A stretch of 64,000 bases of DNA from Polyangium sp. 6x1 (GTDB lineage Bacteria; Myxococcota_A; Polyangia; Polyangiales; Polyangiaceae): assembly GCF_029946515.1 (NCBI RefSeq), contig NZ_JARZHH010000009.1, forward strand, positions 62,001-126,000. The letters are read 5' to 3'. Position numbers and translations under genes: made by a program. The notes below the pieces were generated by a model. It searched no databases, was not told the DNA's origin, and saw only the letters and a list, made by a program, of their open reading frames with translations. Of this stretch, positions 17,390 through 25,223 are shown piece by piece. How positions within the stretch are numbered: position 1 is the stretch's first letter; every line of letters begins with the position of its first letter.

Positions 17390-17708
17390 GGTTTTCCCCC
17401 TCGCCCCACCATTACCGTGAGATCCCCCTCGAAATGAACCCGCTTTTGGGGTCGGGTTCGCCCCGTCAGGTGGGAAAAACCCCTATCCGAGCGTGACGGA
17501 ACGCCCGGACGAACCACCGGGCAAACCCTTTTCCCTGCACACATGCACCGGTTTCACCTGTACACATGCGCCGCCTTCGCGCGCAGGATCGACATCGTTT
17601 TCCGCCTTCGCTGCCGCCTGCGCCTCCGCGTCCGCTCCGGCCGCCGCGGCGCCCTCCGTTCTCCCTGACATCTCGCGACGAGCTGCTAATGCTGCCGGAG
17701 AGCTCCCC

Positions 17709-18602
17709 ATGTCGAGCAGCGTCCGAAAAATTGCAGAGGAGCTCCGTTCCGACTCCGCCTTCCTCCGCCAGCTCATGGTGAAGGCCGTGACGAGCGGACC
17801 CGAAGCCCTCCTCCGCTACGGCCCGCTGCTCTTCGGCCCCGCCTTCGCCGCTGGCCTCCACGACAAGCGCGCCTGCGTGCGCCGGAACCTCCGCCGCATC
17901 CTCGGCCCGCGTCCTCCGCTCGAAGAGCTCACCGACATCGCAGCCGTCTTCACGAACTACGCGAGTTGCATGACCGAGGCGATGCTGCTCGGCACCCCGC
18001 GCGGCCGCGCCCTCGGGCTGCTCTCGAACGCGCTCGGCGTCGACAACTACGAGGCCTGCGAAGCCGTTGGGAAGGGCATCGTCATCGCGACCGCGCACCT
18101 CGGCGGCTGGGAGGTCGCGGGCCCGATGTTGCACAAGGTGCGCGCGAAGAACGTGGTCGTCGTGATGGCCCGCGAGCGCGACGAGCGAGCACGCGCGATG
18201 CAAGACGAGCTACGCGCGCGCTCGGGCGTCAAGGTCGTGCACATCGGCGAGACTGCGCTCGACGCCCTCCCGCTGCTCCGCCACCTGCAACAAGACGACG
18301 TCGTCGCGATGCAGATCGACCGCGTCCCCCCCGGCATGCGCGCGCGCACGGTCACGCTCTGCGGCGCCCCCTTCCAGGTCCCCGAGGGCCCGCTGACGAT
18401 CGCCGCACTGAGCGGAGCGCCCATCATGCCCGTCTTCACGCGCCGCCTCGGCTTCATGCACTACGAAGCCAAAGTCCTCCCCCCAATCCACGTCCCCCGC
18501 CGCCCGACCGCGAGCGACCTCGACAAGGCCGCGCAGCGCTTGATGGACGAGCTCGGCGCGTTCCTGCGGGAGAATCCGACGCAGTGGTTTCACTTCGTGT
18601 GA
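17709..18602 (+). CDS. LpxL/HtrB-family acyltransferase
   Basis: 297 residues. The ATG at 17709 has GGAG eight bases upstream and gives a compact family-length protein; the longer frame from 17493 is low-complexity and unlikely. It carries the lysophospholipid/lipid A acyltransferase pattern: IVIATAHLGGWEVAGP (the H-x4-E catalytic box), VVVVMARERDERARAMQDELR, then DDVVAMQIDRVPPG and APIMPVFTRR. Members add a fatty acyl chain to lipid A or a related membrane lipid using acyl-ACP. The N-terminal helix expected to anchor LpxL is weak here, so it may be peripheral. The substrate is not certain. Confidence 0.85.
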   Translation: MSSSVRKIAEELRSDSAFLRQLMVKAVTSGPEALLRYGPLLFGPAFAAGLHDKRACVRRNLRRILGPRPPLEELTDIAAVFTNYASCMTEAMLLGTPRGRALGLLSNALGVDNYEACEAVGKGIVIATAHLGGWEVAGPMLHKVRAKNVVVVMARERDERARAMQDELRARSGVKVVHIGETALDALPLLRHLQQDDVVAMQIDRVPPGMRARTVTLCGAPFQVPEGPLTIAALSGAPIMPVFTRRLGFMHYEAKVLPPIHVPRRPTASDLDKAAQRLMDELGAFLRENPTQWFHFV

Positions 18603-18608
18603 GGCCGT

Positions 18609-19032
18609 AGCGCCGGGGTTTCACCCCGGACCCGACCAGGGGTTGTCCACCCCTGGACCCGGACCAGCGCAAGCGCTGGACCCGGGGTCGATGAACTGCG
18701 CGATGCGCAGTTCATCGAACGGCCAGGTCAAGACCAGCAACGACCTTGCCCGTCAAGGCCGCAGCGCCGACGGCTCGACGGGCAACGTGACCGTCGCCGA
18801 CTCGAGACCCACCTCCATGGTCTTGCCATCGGCCCGTTGGAAGAACTGCGCGGAGCGCAGTTCTTCCACCAAAGGTCCAGGGCTGGCCCTGCAGAGAGGG
18901 GGCGGACAGCTTGAAAACTTTCCCCGCATCGACTGCGCGAAGCGCAGTCGATGCCCAGAGGTCCAGGGCTGGCCCTGGTTCGGGTCGAGGGGCGAACAGC
19001 CCCCGCGGGGTCCGGGGCAGCGCCCCGGCGCG
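18609..19032. repeat. Hairpin-array repeat, copy 3 (long)
   Basis: 424 bases. Left array CCGGGG/CCCCGG, CCAGGGG/CCCCTGG, CCAGCGC/GCGCTGG and CGATGAACTGCGC hairpin; core; GGAAGAACTGCGC hairpin; a GCATCGACTGCGC hairpin; then a right array ending CCGGGGC/GCCCCGG. It also contains the segment with a short T/A tract (AACTTTCCCC) shared with copies 5, 6 and 8. It lies between the converging acyltransferase and ABC ATPase genes, beginning six bases after one stop and ending eleven before the other. Confidence 0.88.
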
Positions 19033-19043
19033 ACGGCCTACGC

Positions 19044-19793
19044 TCAGAGCGGCCCTTCCGTCAGCCCGTGGACGAACTGGCGGACGTACGGGTCTTCGCT
19101 CGTCTTCGCCTCTTCCGTCGTGCCGTCGAACACGAGTCGCCCGCGGTAGAGCATGCCGACGCGATCCGTCACGGTGAGCAGCCGATCGAGATCGCTCGAC
19201 ACCATCACCACCGTCGCCCCCGCAGCGCGCTGCTCGTCGCGCAAGAGCTCGAAGATCCGCTGCGACGTCACGGGATCGAGCCCCGCCGCGGGCTCGTCGT
19301 AGAGCACGATCTCCGCCTTCGTGATCGTCGCCCGCGCCACACCCACGCGCTTCTTCTGCCCACCCGAGAGCCCCGCCGGCAAACGCTCCTCGAACCCAGG
19401 AAGCGACACCACGCGCAGCCGCTCCGACACCCGCTCAGCGATCTCGTCCTCGGCCAAGTTGAAGAGCCGGCGCAGCGGAAACGCGATGTTCTCGCCCACC
19501 GTCATGTAGTCGAAGAGCGCGTTGTTCTGGAACAACATGCCGAACCGCAGACGAAACTTCTGCAGCTCGAGCTCGCTCATCCCATGCACGTCCTGCCCCT
19601 CGACGAGGATGCGCCCCGCATCCGGCCGATAGAGCCCCGTGATGAGCTTGAGCAAGACACTCTTGCCCGACGCACCCGGCCCGATGAGGCCGTAAAGGCA
19701 ACCGCGCGGAATGGAGAGGTTCACGCCGCGAAGCACGGTCCGCGCGCCGAACCTCTTCGTGATGTCCTCGATGCGGATGAACGGCTCGGTCAT
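19044..19793 (-). CDS. ABC transporter ATPase, MlaF-like
   Basis: 249 residues from the ATG at 19793; the upstream extension to 20018 is not protein-like. Walker A is GPGASGKS. The Q-loop region is FGMLFQNNALFDYMTVGENI, where NNALFDYMTV resembles MlaF-type lipid-transport ATPases. The signature is LSGGQKKRVGVAR, Walker B VLYDEPAAGLD, and the switch region VVMVSSDLDR has Ser-Asp where a His is usual. MlaF works with a permease and an MCE protein to move phospholipids between membranes. Neither partner is encoded in this window next to it, so it is an orphan or pairs with distant genes. The pseudokinase-like gene is 32 bases upstream on the same strand. Confidence 0.88.
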   Translation of the reverse strand: MTEPFIRIEDITKRFGARTVLRGVNLSIPRGCLYGLIGPGASGKSVLLKLITGLYRPDAGRILVEGQDVHGMSELELQKFRLRFGMLFQNNALFDYMTVGENIAFPLRRLFNLAEDEIAERVSERLRVVSLPGFEERLPAGLSGGQKKRVGVARATITKAEIVLYDEPAAGLDPVTSQRIFELLRDEQRAAGATVVMVSSDLDRLLTVTDRVGMLYRGRLVFDGTTEEAKTSEDPYVRQFVHGLTEGPL

Positions 19794-19825
19794 GGGACGT
19801 GGTGACGAACCCCGAGCCGCAAGCC

Positions 19826-21397
19826 CTAGTTCGCAGCGAACGTCGTTGTCGTGACGTCGAGGCGCGGATGCGCAGGGAAGGAGAGAGCGCGCACCTGACC
19901 CGCGATGCACGAGTTGATGCCCGGGTTCGACGGCTTCGACGAGACCGTCACACCCACCGCGCGCCCGTTCTGGATGGCCGCGCAGATGCTCACCTCGGTC
20001 GACGAGGGGACGCTGCACGCGTTGAGGTAGTTGCCTCGATTCAGCACGTTGCCGAACGAGCCCGCGCTGAGGTCGGGCGGCGCATCCTTGCTGTAGTCCT
20101 CGATGTACTTCGAGCGCGCGCCCTCGCAGCTCATCCCACCGCCGAGCACGGGGTACTTGCCGCCGCCGCCACCACCAATCGCGCCGCCGCCACCCGCAGG
20201 GCCGGACTTGCCCGCGCCGAGCCCAGCGTCGACCTCGACCGCGACGACGCTGTCGCCCTGGACCTCTTTGTTCTCCTTCTTGCTGCCGCGCACGCTGAGC
20301 AACCAGCCCGCGAAACCCGCGCCGAGGACGCCGATCACGGCGAGGCCGATGAGCGCCTTGTACTGCGTGCCCTTGCGCTCGGCGACGACGACGGCCTCGA
20401 GGTTCTTCTTCTCCTGCTTGATGTCGCGGTTCAGCTTCGCCTGCTCGGCGTACGGCGCGAACTGCTCCCAGTCCTTGATGAACCTCTCCTCGTTGAGGAT
20501 CGAGTCACGCAAGGGGTTGTCGCCGGTGAAGTTGCCCGTGGCGATCTGCTGCAAGACCTCGACCGCAGAGAACGGGCCGTGATCCATGCCGTCCTTGATG
20601 ACGACGTAACGCGGGCGCGGATCCGACTCGAGCGCGGCCTTGAGGTCGGCGAGTCGCTGGGTGGGATCGTTGGCGTTGCGGACCTGCGGCGCCTGGACGA
20701 CGGCGATGGGGAAGGGACCATCGTGCGCGGGCGCAGCGGCCCGCGCGGGCGCGACCACGGGCGCGCCGGGGATGTTCGGGGCCCGCGGAGCCGCAGGGAT
20801 CGCGACGCCGCCGGTCGTCGTGGCCGGCGGGATCAGGGACATCGCGACGTCGACCTCGACGCCGTCGTCGAGGCCCGCGTCGGTGGGCGGCGGCGCGACG
20901 GAGGCGCCGGGCGCGACGTTGTGCAGCGCCTGCGCGAGCGCGCCGAGATCGGCGGGGCGGTGCTTCGCGTCGGCGACGAGCGCCTTGCCGAGGATCATCT
21001 CGAGCGCGGCGGGCAGGTCGGGCACGACGTCCGTGGGCCGCTTCATGCCCGGACCGACGCTGCCGCCGGTGAGCATCTCGTAGAGGATGGATCCGATGCT
21101 GAAGACGCTCGCGCGCGCGTCCCCGGGCGTGCCCTTGCGGGACTCGGGCGCGATGCAGGCGCGATCGGACGGCAGCACGGGGAGCGCCTCGGCCTTGTCC
21201 TCGAGCAAGCTGACGGCGCTGCCCGTGTAGAGGACGGCGGAGGGGTGAACGAAGAGCGCTTTGCCCTCGCGGTGCAGCTCCTGGATCTCGGTGCACAGCG
21301 GCACGAGGACAGAGAGCGACTCTTTCAGATCGAAGGTGCGTCCGGAGGCTCGACGCGCCTCCAACTCGGCTCGGAGTGTACCGGGCGTGATGGACAT
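19826..21397 (-). CDS. Pseudokinase/GYF-like/single-TM/AgmX-type C-terminal domain fusion
   Basis: 523 residues from the ATG at 21397. Residues ~20-155 look like the C-lobe of a Ser/Thr kinase: the APE-helix (CIAPES), then FSIGSILYEMLTGG and ALVADAKHRPADLGALAQAL. There is no glycine loop, no HRD and no DFG, so it cannot phosphorylate in the usual way. Residues ~263-312 match a GYF_2-type adaptor (YVVIKDGMDHGPFSAVEVLQ). A TM helix at ~349-370 is followed by a Gly-rich segment and a C-terminal domain with paired Cys (MSCEGARSKY, NACSVPSS) and GINSCIAGQVRALSFPAHP, resembling the AgmX/TonB-like domain of gliding-associated proteins. It may be a membrane scaffold; function is unknown. Confidence 0.7.
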   Translation of the reverse strand: MSITPGTLRAELEARRASGRTFDLKESLSVLVPLCTEIQELHREGKALFVHPSAVLYTGSAVSLLEDKAEALPVLPSDRACIAPESRKGTPGDARASVFSIGSILYEMLTGGSVGPGMKRPTDVVPDLPAALEMILGKALVADAKHRPADLGALAQALHNVAPGASVAPPPTDAGLDDGVEVDVAMSLIPPATTTGGVAIPAAPRAPNIPGAPVVAPARAAAPAHDGPFPIAVVQAPQVRNANDPTQRLADLKAALESDPRPRYVVIKDGMDHGPFSAVEVLQQIATGNFTGDNPLRDSILNEERFIKDWEQFAPYAEQAKLNRDIKQEKKNLEAVVVAERKGTQYKALIGLAVIGVLGAGFAGWLLSVRGSKKENKEVQGDSVVAVEVDAGLGAGKSGPAGGGGAIGGGGGGKYPVLGGGMSCEGARSKYIEDYSKDAPPDLSAGSFGNVLNRGNYLNACSVPSSTEVSICAAIQNGRAVGVTVSSKPSNPGINSCIAGQVRALSFPAHPRLDVTTTTFAAN

Positions 21398-21524
21398 CGG
21401 CGCCACCTTAGCGCCGAACGCCAGCACCACTCAACATGAGCCGCGGGTGGTCGTTACAATGGGGGCGATCCGGGGGCGGATCGAGCGCGAGGGGGGAGGG
21501 TGGTCGCGGAAGTTTCCAGTCAGC

Positions 21525-21749
21525 TCAGGAGAGCTGCGAGGGAGGCGGCTTGTGGCTGCGCTCTTCCTCCATGAGGACCGTGAAGACGAGGCCGGCGCCG
21601 ATGATGGGCAGGAGCCAGATGAGCTGGGCCTGCAGGATCTTCTGCTTGCGCTCGAAGAGGCGGCTCTTGAAGACCCGGACCGTGAGCCAGGTCTGGAAAG
21701 CCACGAGAGCAAGGAGAAGGGCGCCGAGGATGCCGTCGAAGAGGTCCAT
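21525..21749 (-). CDS. Small two-helix membrane protein
   Basis: 74 residues from ATG at 21749 (MDLFDGILGALLLALVAFQ); a TTG four codons upstream is possible. Two hydrophobic helices (~5-22 and ~44-62, IWLLPIIGAGLVFTVL) are joined by a basic segment VRVFKSRLFERKQK, so both ends are probably outside the cytoplasm or the loop is cytoplasmic. The C-terminal tail is charged (MEEERSHKPPPSQLS). No family recognised. It lies between the pseudokinase gene and the ATPase operon and is on the opposite strand to the latter. Confidence 0.6.
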   Translation of the reverse strand: MDLFDGILGALLLALVAFQTWLTVRVFKSRLFERKQKILQAQLIWLLPIIGAGLVFTVLMEEERSHKPPPSQLS

Positions 21750-21847
21750 GAGTCGGGGCAACCTAGCCAGTCAGCCTGGTCTTTCAAGGTGGGGGGACGG
21801 CGATTTCGAGAGCGAGGGCGCGGACGGAGGGGAGGCGTCGGCGGGGG

Positions 21848-23155
21848 TTGCATCTTGACCCGGTTTCCGGCCGTTGCTCTGCTTCGCGCGTGACCTCCCG
21901 CGCCACGCCGTCGCTCCGCATCTCCCGGCTGGTCGTGCAGAACTTCCGCACGTTCCACGGCCCGACCGAGATCCCGCTCGCGTCGCCGGGAGGCGCGGCG
22001 GACGAGGTCGCGGTGTTCCACGGGGGGAACGGGAGCGGGAAGTCGAACGCGCTGGCGGCGCTGGAGTTGTTCTTTCGGGCGGCGATCACTTGGCTGCTCC
22101 ATCCCGGCCCGAAGGACACGCTGGTCGTCGGCTGGGGATTCGAGGGTGCCTACTCCGGGCTCGTGGTCTCCTCCCGAGATTGGCCGCCTGGTGTTCGTGA
22201 ACCTCTCCGGATCGAGGTCCAACTGGAAAACGGCCAGGCGCGGTACGCGGTCCGTCTGACGCCCGTCGGCAACCAGTGCTCGATCTCGATGGAGGGAGAG
22301 GGTGATGACGGCAAGGATTGGGCTTCTCTCGTCAACCTTCTGGATGCCCCCCATGGTCCGGGCAGCCGGCCACTGTTTCGCCTGGACGCACGCCGGCGCG
22401 AGCACCGCCTTGGCGTTAACTCCAGGCCTCGATCCGACGCGCCCGAAAGCCCCCTCTCGAACTCTCTCGCGCAACGTCTCCTCGATCTCGCCACCTCCCT
22501 CGACCCTCTCGACACGGAGCGCTGGCGCGCCTTCACGCAGCTCATATCCCGCTTCAAGACGCTTTCAGGCCGCGAGGTCAACATCCTGCGCATGCCCGAC
22601 GGCGGTGCCGATCTCCGCTTCGAGATCCGCGGCAAGCAGATCCTTCGGGTCTCCGAGCTGAGCTCGGGTGAGCAGCAGGTCGTGGCCCTCTGCGCCGCCG
22701 TACTCACGTCGCGCGCGGCCATCGTGGCCATCGAGGAGCCGGAGATCAGCCTCGATCCAACCTACCAGGAGCTACTCCGCGACGTGCTACGCGAGCAGGT
22801 GCGGAGCGGGCTCGTCGACCAGATCATCCTGGAGAGCCACGTCCCGATCTTCGATGGGCCCGAGGTGGTTCGCTTCAGCCGATCGCCGGAGGGAGCAACG
22901 TCGGTCGAGCGGCAACCATCCGACCTCGTCGGCGCCGACCTCCGCGAGCGTGCACGCGCGCGTGGCGCCGAAGATCAGTGGGTCACGCCGGAGGGCTACA
23001 CGAAGCTGCCGAAGATCATGCTCGACAACCTCGGGTTGCAAGCAGGTGGTTACCTCTGGTTCCTGCGCTCCGAGGAGAAGGGGCGCTGGGAAGCGTGGAC
23101 CGCTCCAGAGCTCGACAAGATGTTGGGGTTCCCCGGCACGGACGAGACGAAGTAG
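21848..23155 (+). CDS. AAA-family ATPase (AAA_15/AAA_21, OLD-like) paired with PIN-like protein
   Basis: About 421-435 residues. The start could be TTG 21848 or GTG 21890; the first domain strand (LRISRLVVQNFRTFHG) follows 21890 closely. This is the RecF/SMC-like opening of AAA_15/AAA_21 proteins. Walker A is FHGGNGSGKSNALAAL, the signature is SELSSGEQQVVAL, Walker B is AIVAIEEPEISLDP, and the switch His is in ILESHVPIF. No zinc-hook or TOPRIM domain is seen; the C-terminus (~330-435) is short. ATPases of this group occur in two-gene defence or toxin systems with a nuclease. The next gene, a PIN-like protein, starts three bases after this stop, so they are almost surely one operon. The target is unknown. 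Confidence 0.85.
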   Translation: MHLDPVSGRCSASRVTSRATPSLRISRLVVQNFRTFHGPTEIPLASPGGAADEVAVFHGGNGSGKSNALAALELFFRAAITWLLHPGPKDTLVVGWGFEGAYSGLVVSSRDWPPGVREPLRIEVQLENGQARYAVRLTPVGNQCSISMEGEGDDGKDWASLVNLLDAPHGPGSRPLFRLDARRREHRLGVNSRPRSDAPESPLSNSLAQRLLDLATSLDPLDTERWRAFTQLISRFKTLSGREVNILRMPDGGADLRFEIRGKQILRVSELSSGEQQVVALCAAVLTSRAAIVAIEEPEISLDPTYQELLRDVLREQVRSGLVDQIILESHVPIFDGPEVVRFSRSPEGATSVERQPSDLVGADLRERARARGAEDQWVTPEGYTKLPKIMLDNLGLQAGGYLWFLRSEEKGRWEAWTAPELDKMLGFPGTDETK

Positions 23156-23158
23156 CCG

Positions 23159-23677
23159 ATGCAGCTCTGGATCGACACGAACTGCGCGCGCAGCGTCGCC
23201 GATCTGACGAAGATCGCCCTTCTCGCGCGCGAGAAGGGCGTGACCCTCGTGATCCACCCGCAGGTCTACCTGGAGCGGCGGCGCCAGATGCGTGTCTCGA
23301 CCGGCGCTGCGTTTTCCCCGAAGAGGTTCGACGACTTCTTGGAGCAACTCGGTATCGAGCTAGCGAAGCTCGAGCTCGACCAGACACGCGCCGCGGCATG
23401 GGCCGATACGCTCTACGAGCGATATCCGACACACGCAGCGTGGGAACAGGCAAAGCAGAGGACGCTCGGCGGTATGCTCCGCAAGGGGTTCGAAGTTCCA
23501 CCCGGCGACATGCCCATGACCACGGACTGGCTCATCTCCCTCCTCGTGGAGCCTGATCCTTCAGCCCGGGTCATCACGAGCGACCTGCGCGAAGAGTGGC
23601 GTGCCCTCCGGGAAGCGAACCGTGTCCTGTCCCTGGATGAGGCGATGGCATGGCTCGAAGGCCTGCCCACCGCCTGA
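23159..23677 (+). CDS. PIN-like nuclease candidate, operon partner of the AAA ATPase
   Basis: 172 residues. The first strand, QLWIDTNCARSV, has the early Asp plus Thr/Asn of PIN-fold nucleases. A later segment, VIHPQVYLERRRQM, has Glu at about the second acidic position. Near the end, DMPMTTDWLISLLVEPDPSARVITSDLREEW supplies further Asp residues with the strand ARVITSD followed by REEW, as in PIN domains. The middle is all-helical and includes an insertion with a conserved-looking YPTHAAWEQAKQRT. A PIN nuclease would cut RNA (often tRNA). Assignment is by pattern, and catalytic residues are not proven. It starts three bases after the ATPase stop. Confidence 0.6.
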   Translation: MQLWIDTNCARSVADLTKIALLAREKGVTLVIHPQVYLERRRQMRVSTGAAFSPKRFDDFLEQLGIELAKLELDQTRAAAWADTLYERYPTHAAWEQAKQRTLGGMLRKGFEVPPGDMPMTTDWLISLLVEPDPSARVITSDLREEWRALREANRVLSLDEAMAWLEGLPTA

Positions 23678-23724
23678 ACCTGCCTTCCAGGCGTGGAAAC
23701 GCACCGCACTTCGTTGCAACGAGC

Positions 23725-24010
23725 GTTTCCCTTTCTCTCAACGACCCCCGCTTCCGCAGCAGGGAACGTTTCCCGTCGTCGCAACACCCGCAGATCCGGA
23801 TCCCGGACCGTTTCCCTTTCTCTCAACGCTCCGCGCTTCCGAACCCCGACACGTTTCCCGTCGTCGCAACGCCCGCGGATCCGACTCCCGGACCGTTTCC
23901 CTTTCTCTCAACGCCCCCCGCGTCCGCATCCCGGCACGTTTCCCTTTCTCTCAACGCCCCCCGCGTCCGCATCCCGGCACGTTTCCCTTTCTCTCAACGC
24001 ACCCGGATCC
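23725..24010. repeat. 43-bp minisatellite (about 6.7 units)
   Basis: Units begin at 23725, 23768, 23810, 23853, 23895, 23938 and 23981 (partial), alternating 42/43 bases. Each starts with GTTTCCCTTTCTCTCAACG or the variant GTTTCCCGTCGTCGCAACG and then a 23-24 base GC-rich part. Units 5 and 6 are identical. The later parts resemble one another, so they are not CRISPR spacers. The period is not a multiple of three and no frame is favoured. It fills the space between the PIN-like gene and the next lipoprotein gene. Confidence 0.9.
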
Positions 24011-24065
24011 GTTTCGCGGTGCGTTGACGCTTCGCGGAGCGCTCTTCTTGGCTAGAGTGTCGCCC

Positions 24066-25169
24066 GTGCGGCTCCGGATCCTCGCCTGCGCGCTCGCTCT
24101 CGCCGCGCCGCTCGCCATCCCATCCTTGTTCGGCGCGGGCTGCTCGTTGCCTTCCTCCGATGTCGACGGCGGTGATCTGCTCGGCGTCTTCGATCGCGAC
24201 GCGGCCGCCCCCGACGCCGCCGCGAGCGACGCGAGCGCCAGGGATGCGGGGCGCAAAGACGGCGGCGCCGCGCCGGTTCCCACCCTGACCGCTTCGGCCG
24301 CGGCCAAGCCCGTGACGCGCCCGCCCACCGAAGGGAGCTGCGTCGCGGTCGACGGGCTGCCCGATCGCGACATCAAGCGCACGCTCGGAAGGCCACCTTG
24401 CCCCGGCGCCGAGGTCCTCGAATGGCAGGACGCCGCAGGCGCGCCGCGCTACGCGTGCGTCATCACGCCCAAGGGCATCGAGACACGTGCGCCCGTGCCG
24501 CTGATCGTCTTCTTCCACGACGCCGGCGACAACCCGCGCAGCGTCGACAAGGAGACCTCGCTCCGCAAGCTCGCCGCCCGCTTCGATCTGACCGGCGACC
24601 CGGCGCACGCAGGCTTCCTCGTGCTCTCCCCGCAAGGCCGCGCCCTGCACGGCAACCGCGAGGGCGCCATGTTCGACGTCGACTACACCGGCGAGGACAA
24701 CGTCGACGTCGCCACCACCGACCACTTCGTGTCGGTGCTCACGGCACGTGGACACGTCGATCGTCGCCGGATCTACGCCGTCGGCGCCGGGCACGGAGGG
24801 CACATGGCCGCGACGTACGCGATGATGCGCGCCGATCGCGTCGCGGCGTTCGCCACGTACGGCAGTGACGCGCCGCGCGCCGCGTGGTCGTGCCCAGGTC
24901 CGCCGCCGCCGGCGTTCGTGATGTACCGAGCGTGTGATCAGATCGCGCCTTGCGCCTCCGTCGAGCGCTGGCTCCGCGCGCGCGACGCGATCGCCGCCGA
25001 GACAACCGCGCTCCGCCTCGGCGCGGCGAACGCCGAGGAGCCTTCGTGCGCGCTCGACAAGAAGTGCACCAAGATCGTCGGCACGGCGCTCCACCGGCGC
25101 TGGCCCAAGGGGCGCGAGGAAGACCTGCTCCGGTTCTTGTCGCGACGCACGCTCTCCGTCGCGCCCTGA
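24066..25169 (+). CDS. Alpha/beta-hydrolase-like lipoprotein lacking the Ser nucleophile
   Basis: 367 residues from the GTG at 24066, which lies seven bases after a TAGAGT box and gives a lipoprotein signal (VRLRILACALALAAPLAIPS, lipobox GAGC). A Pro/Ala/Asp-rich spacer leads to a hydrolase domain of the PHB-depolymerase/esterase type: PLIVFFHDAGDNPRS, FLVLSPQGRA, the nucleophile elbow IYAVGAGHGGHMAATYA, then AFVMYRACDQIAPCASVERW and LHRRWPKG. The elbow should read GxSxG; here the Ser position is Gly (GAGHGG, codon GGG in the DNA). The protein may bind rather than cleave its ligand, or use another residue. The N-terminal lipid anchor suggests an outer-membrane location. It is followed by the GGDEF-like gene. 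Confidence 0.78.
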   Translation: MRLRILACALALAAPLAIPSLFGAGCSLPSSDVDGGDLLGVFDRDAAAPDAAASDASARDAGRKDGGAAPVPTLTASAAAKPVTRPPTEGSCVAVDGLPDRDIKRTLGRPPCPGAEVLEWQDAAGAPRYACVITPKGIETRAPVPLIVFFHDAGDNPRSVDKETSLRKLAARFDLTGDPAHAGFLVLSPQGRALHGNREGAMFDVDYTGEDNVDVATTDHFVSVLTARGHVDRRRIYAVGAGHGGHMAATYAMMRADRVAAFATYGSDAPRAAWSCPGPPPPAFVMYRACDQIAPCASVERWLRARDAIAAETTALRLGAANAEEPSCALDKKCTKIVGTALHRRWPKGREEDLLRFLSRRTLSVAP

Positions 25170-25223
25170 TCCAGAGCCTCGAAGTTGGGCCGGACCGCGC
25201 CCCGGGTGGTACCCTGCAACGCG

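Noticed and set aside
18643-19149. Frames across repeat copy 3
   Set aside because: They run through hairpin arrays and have no conserved protein features.
23725-24010. CRISPR array
   Set aside because: Units are joined without unique spacers; the parts between the common halves resemble each other and units 5 and 6 are identical.
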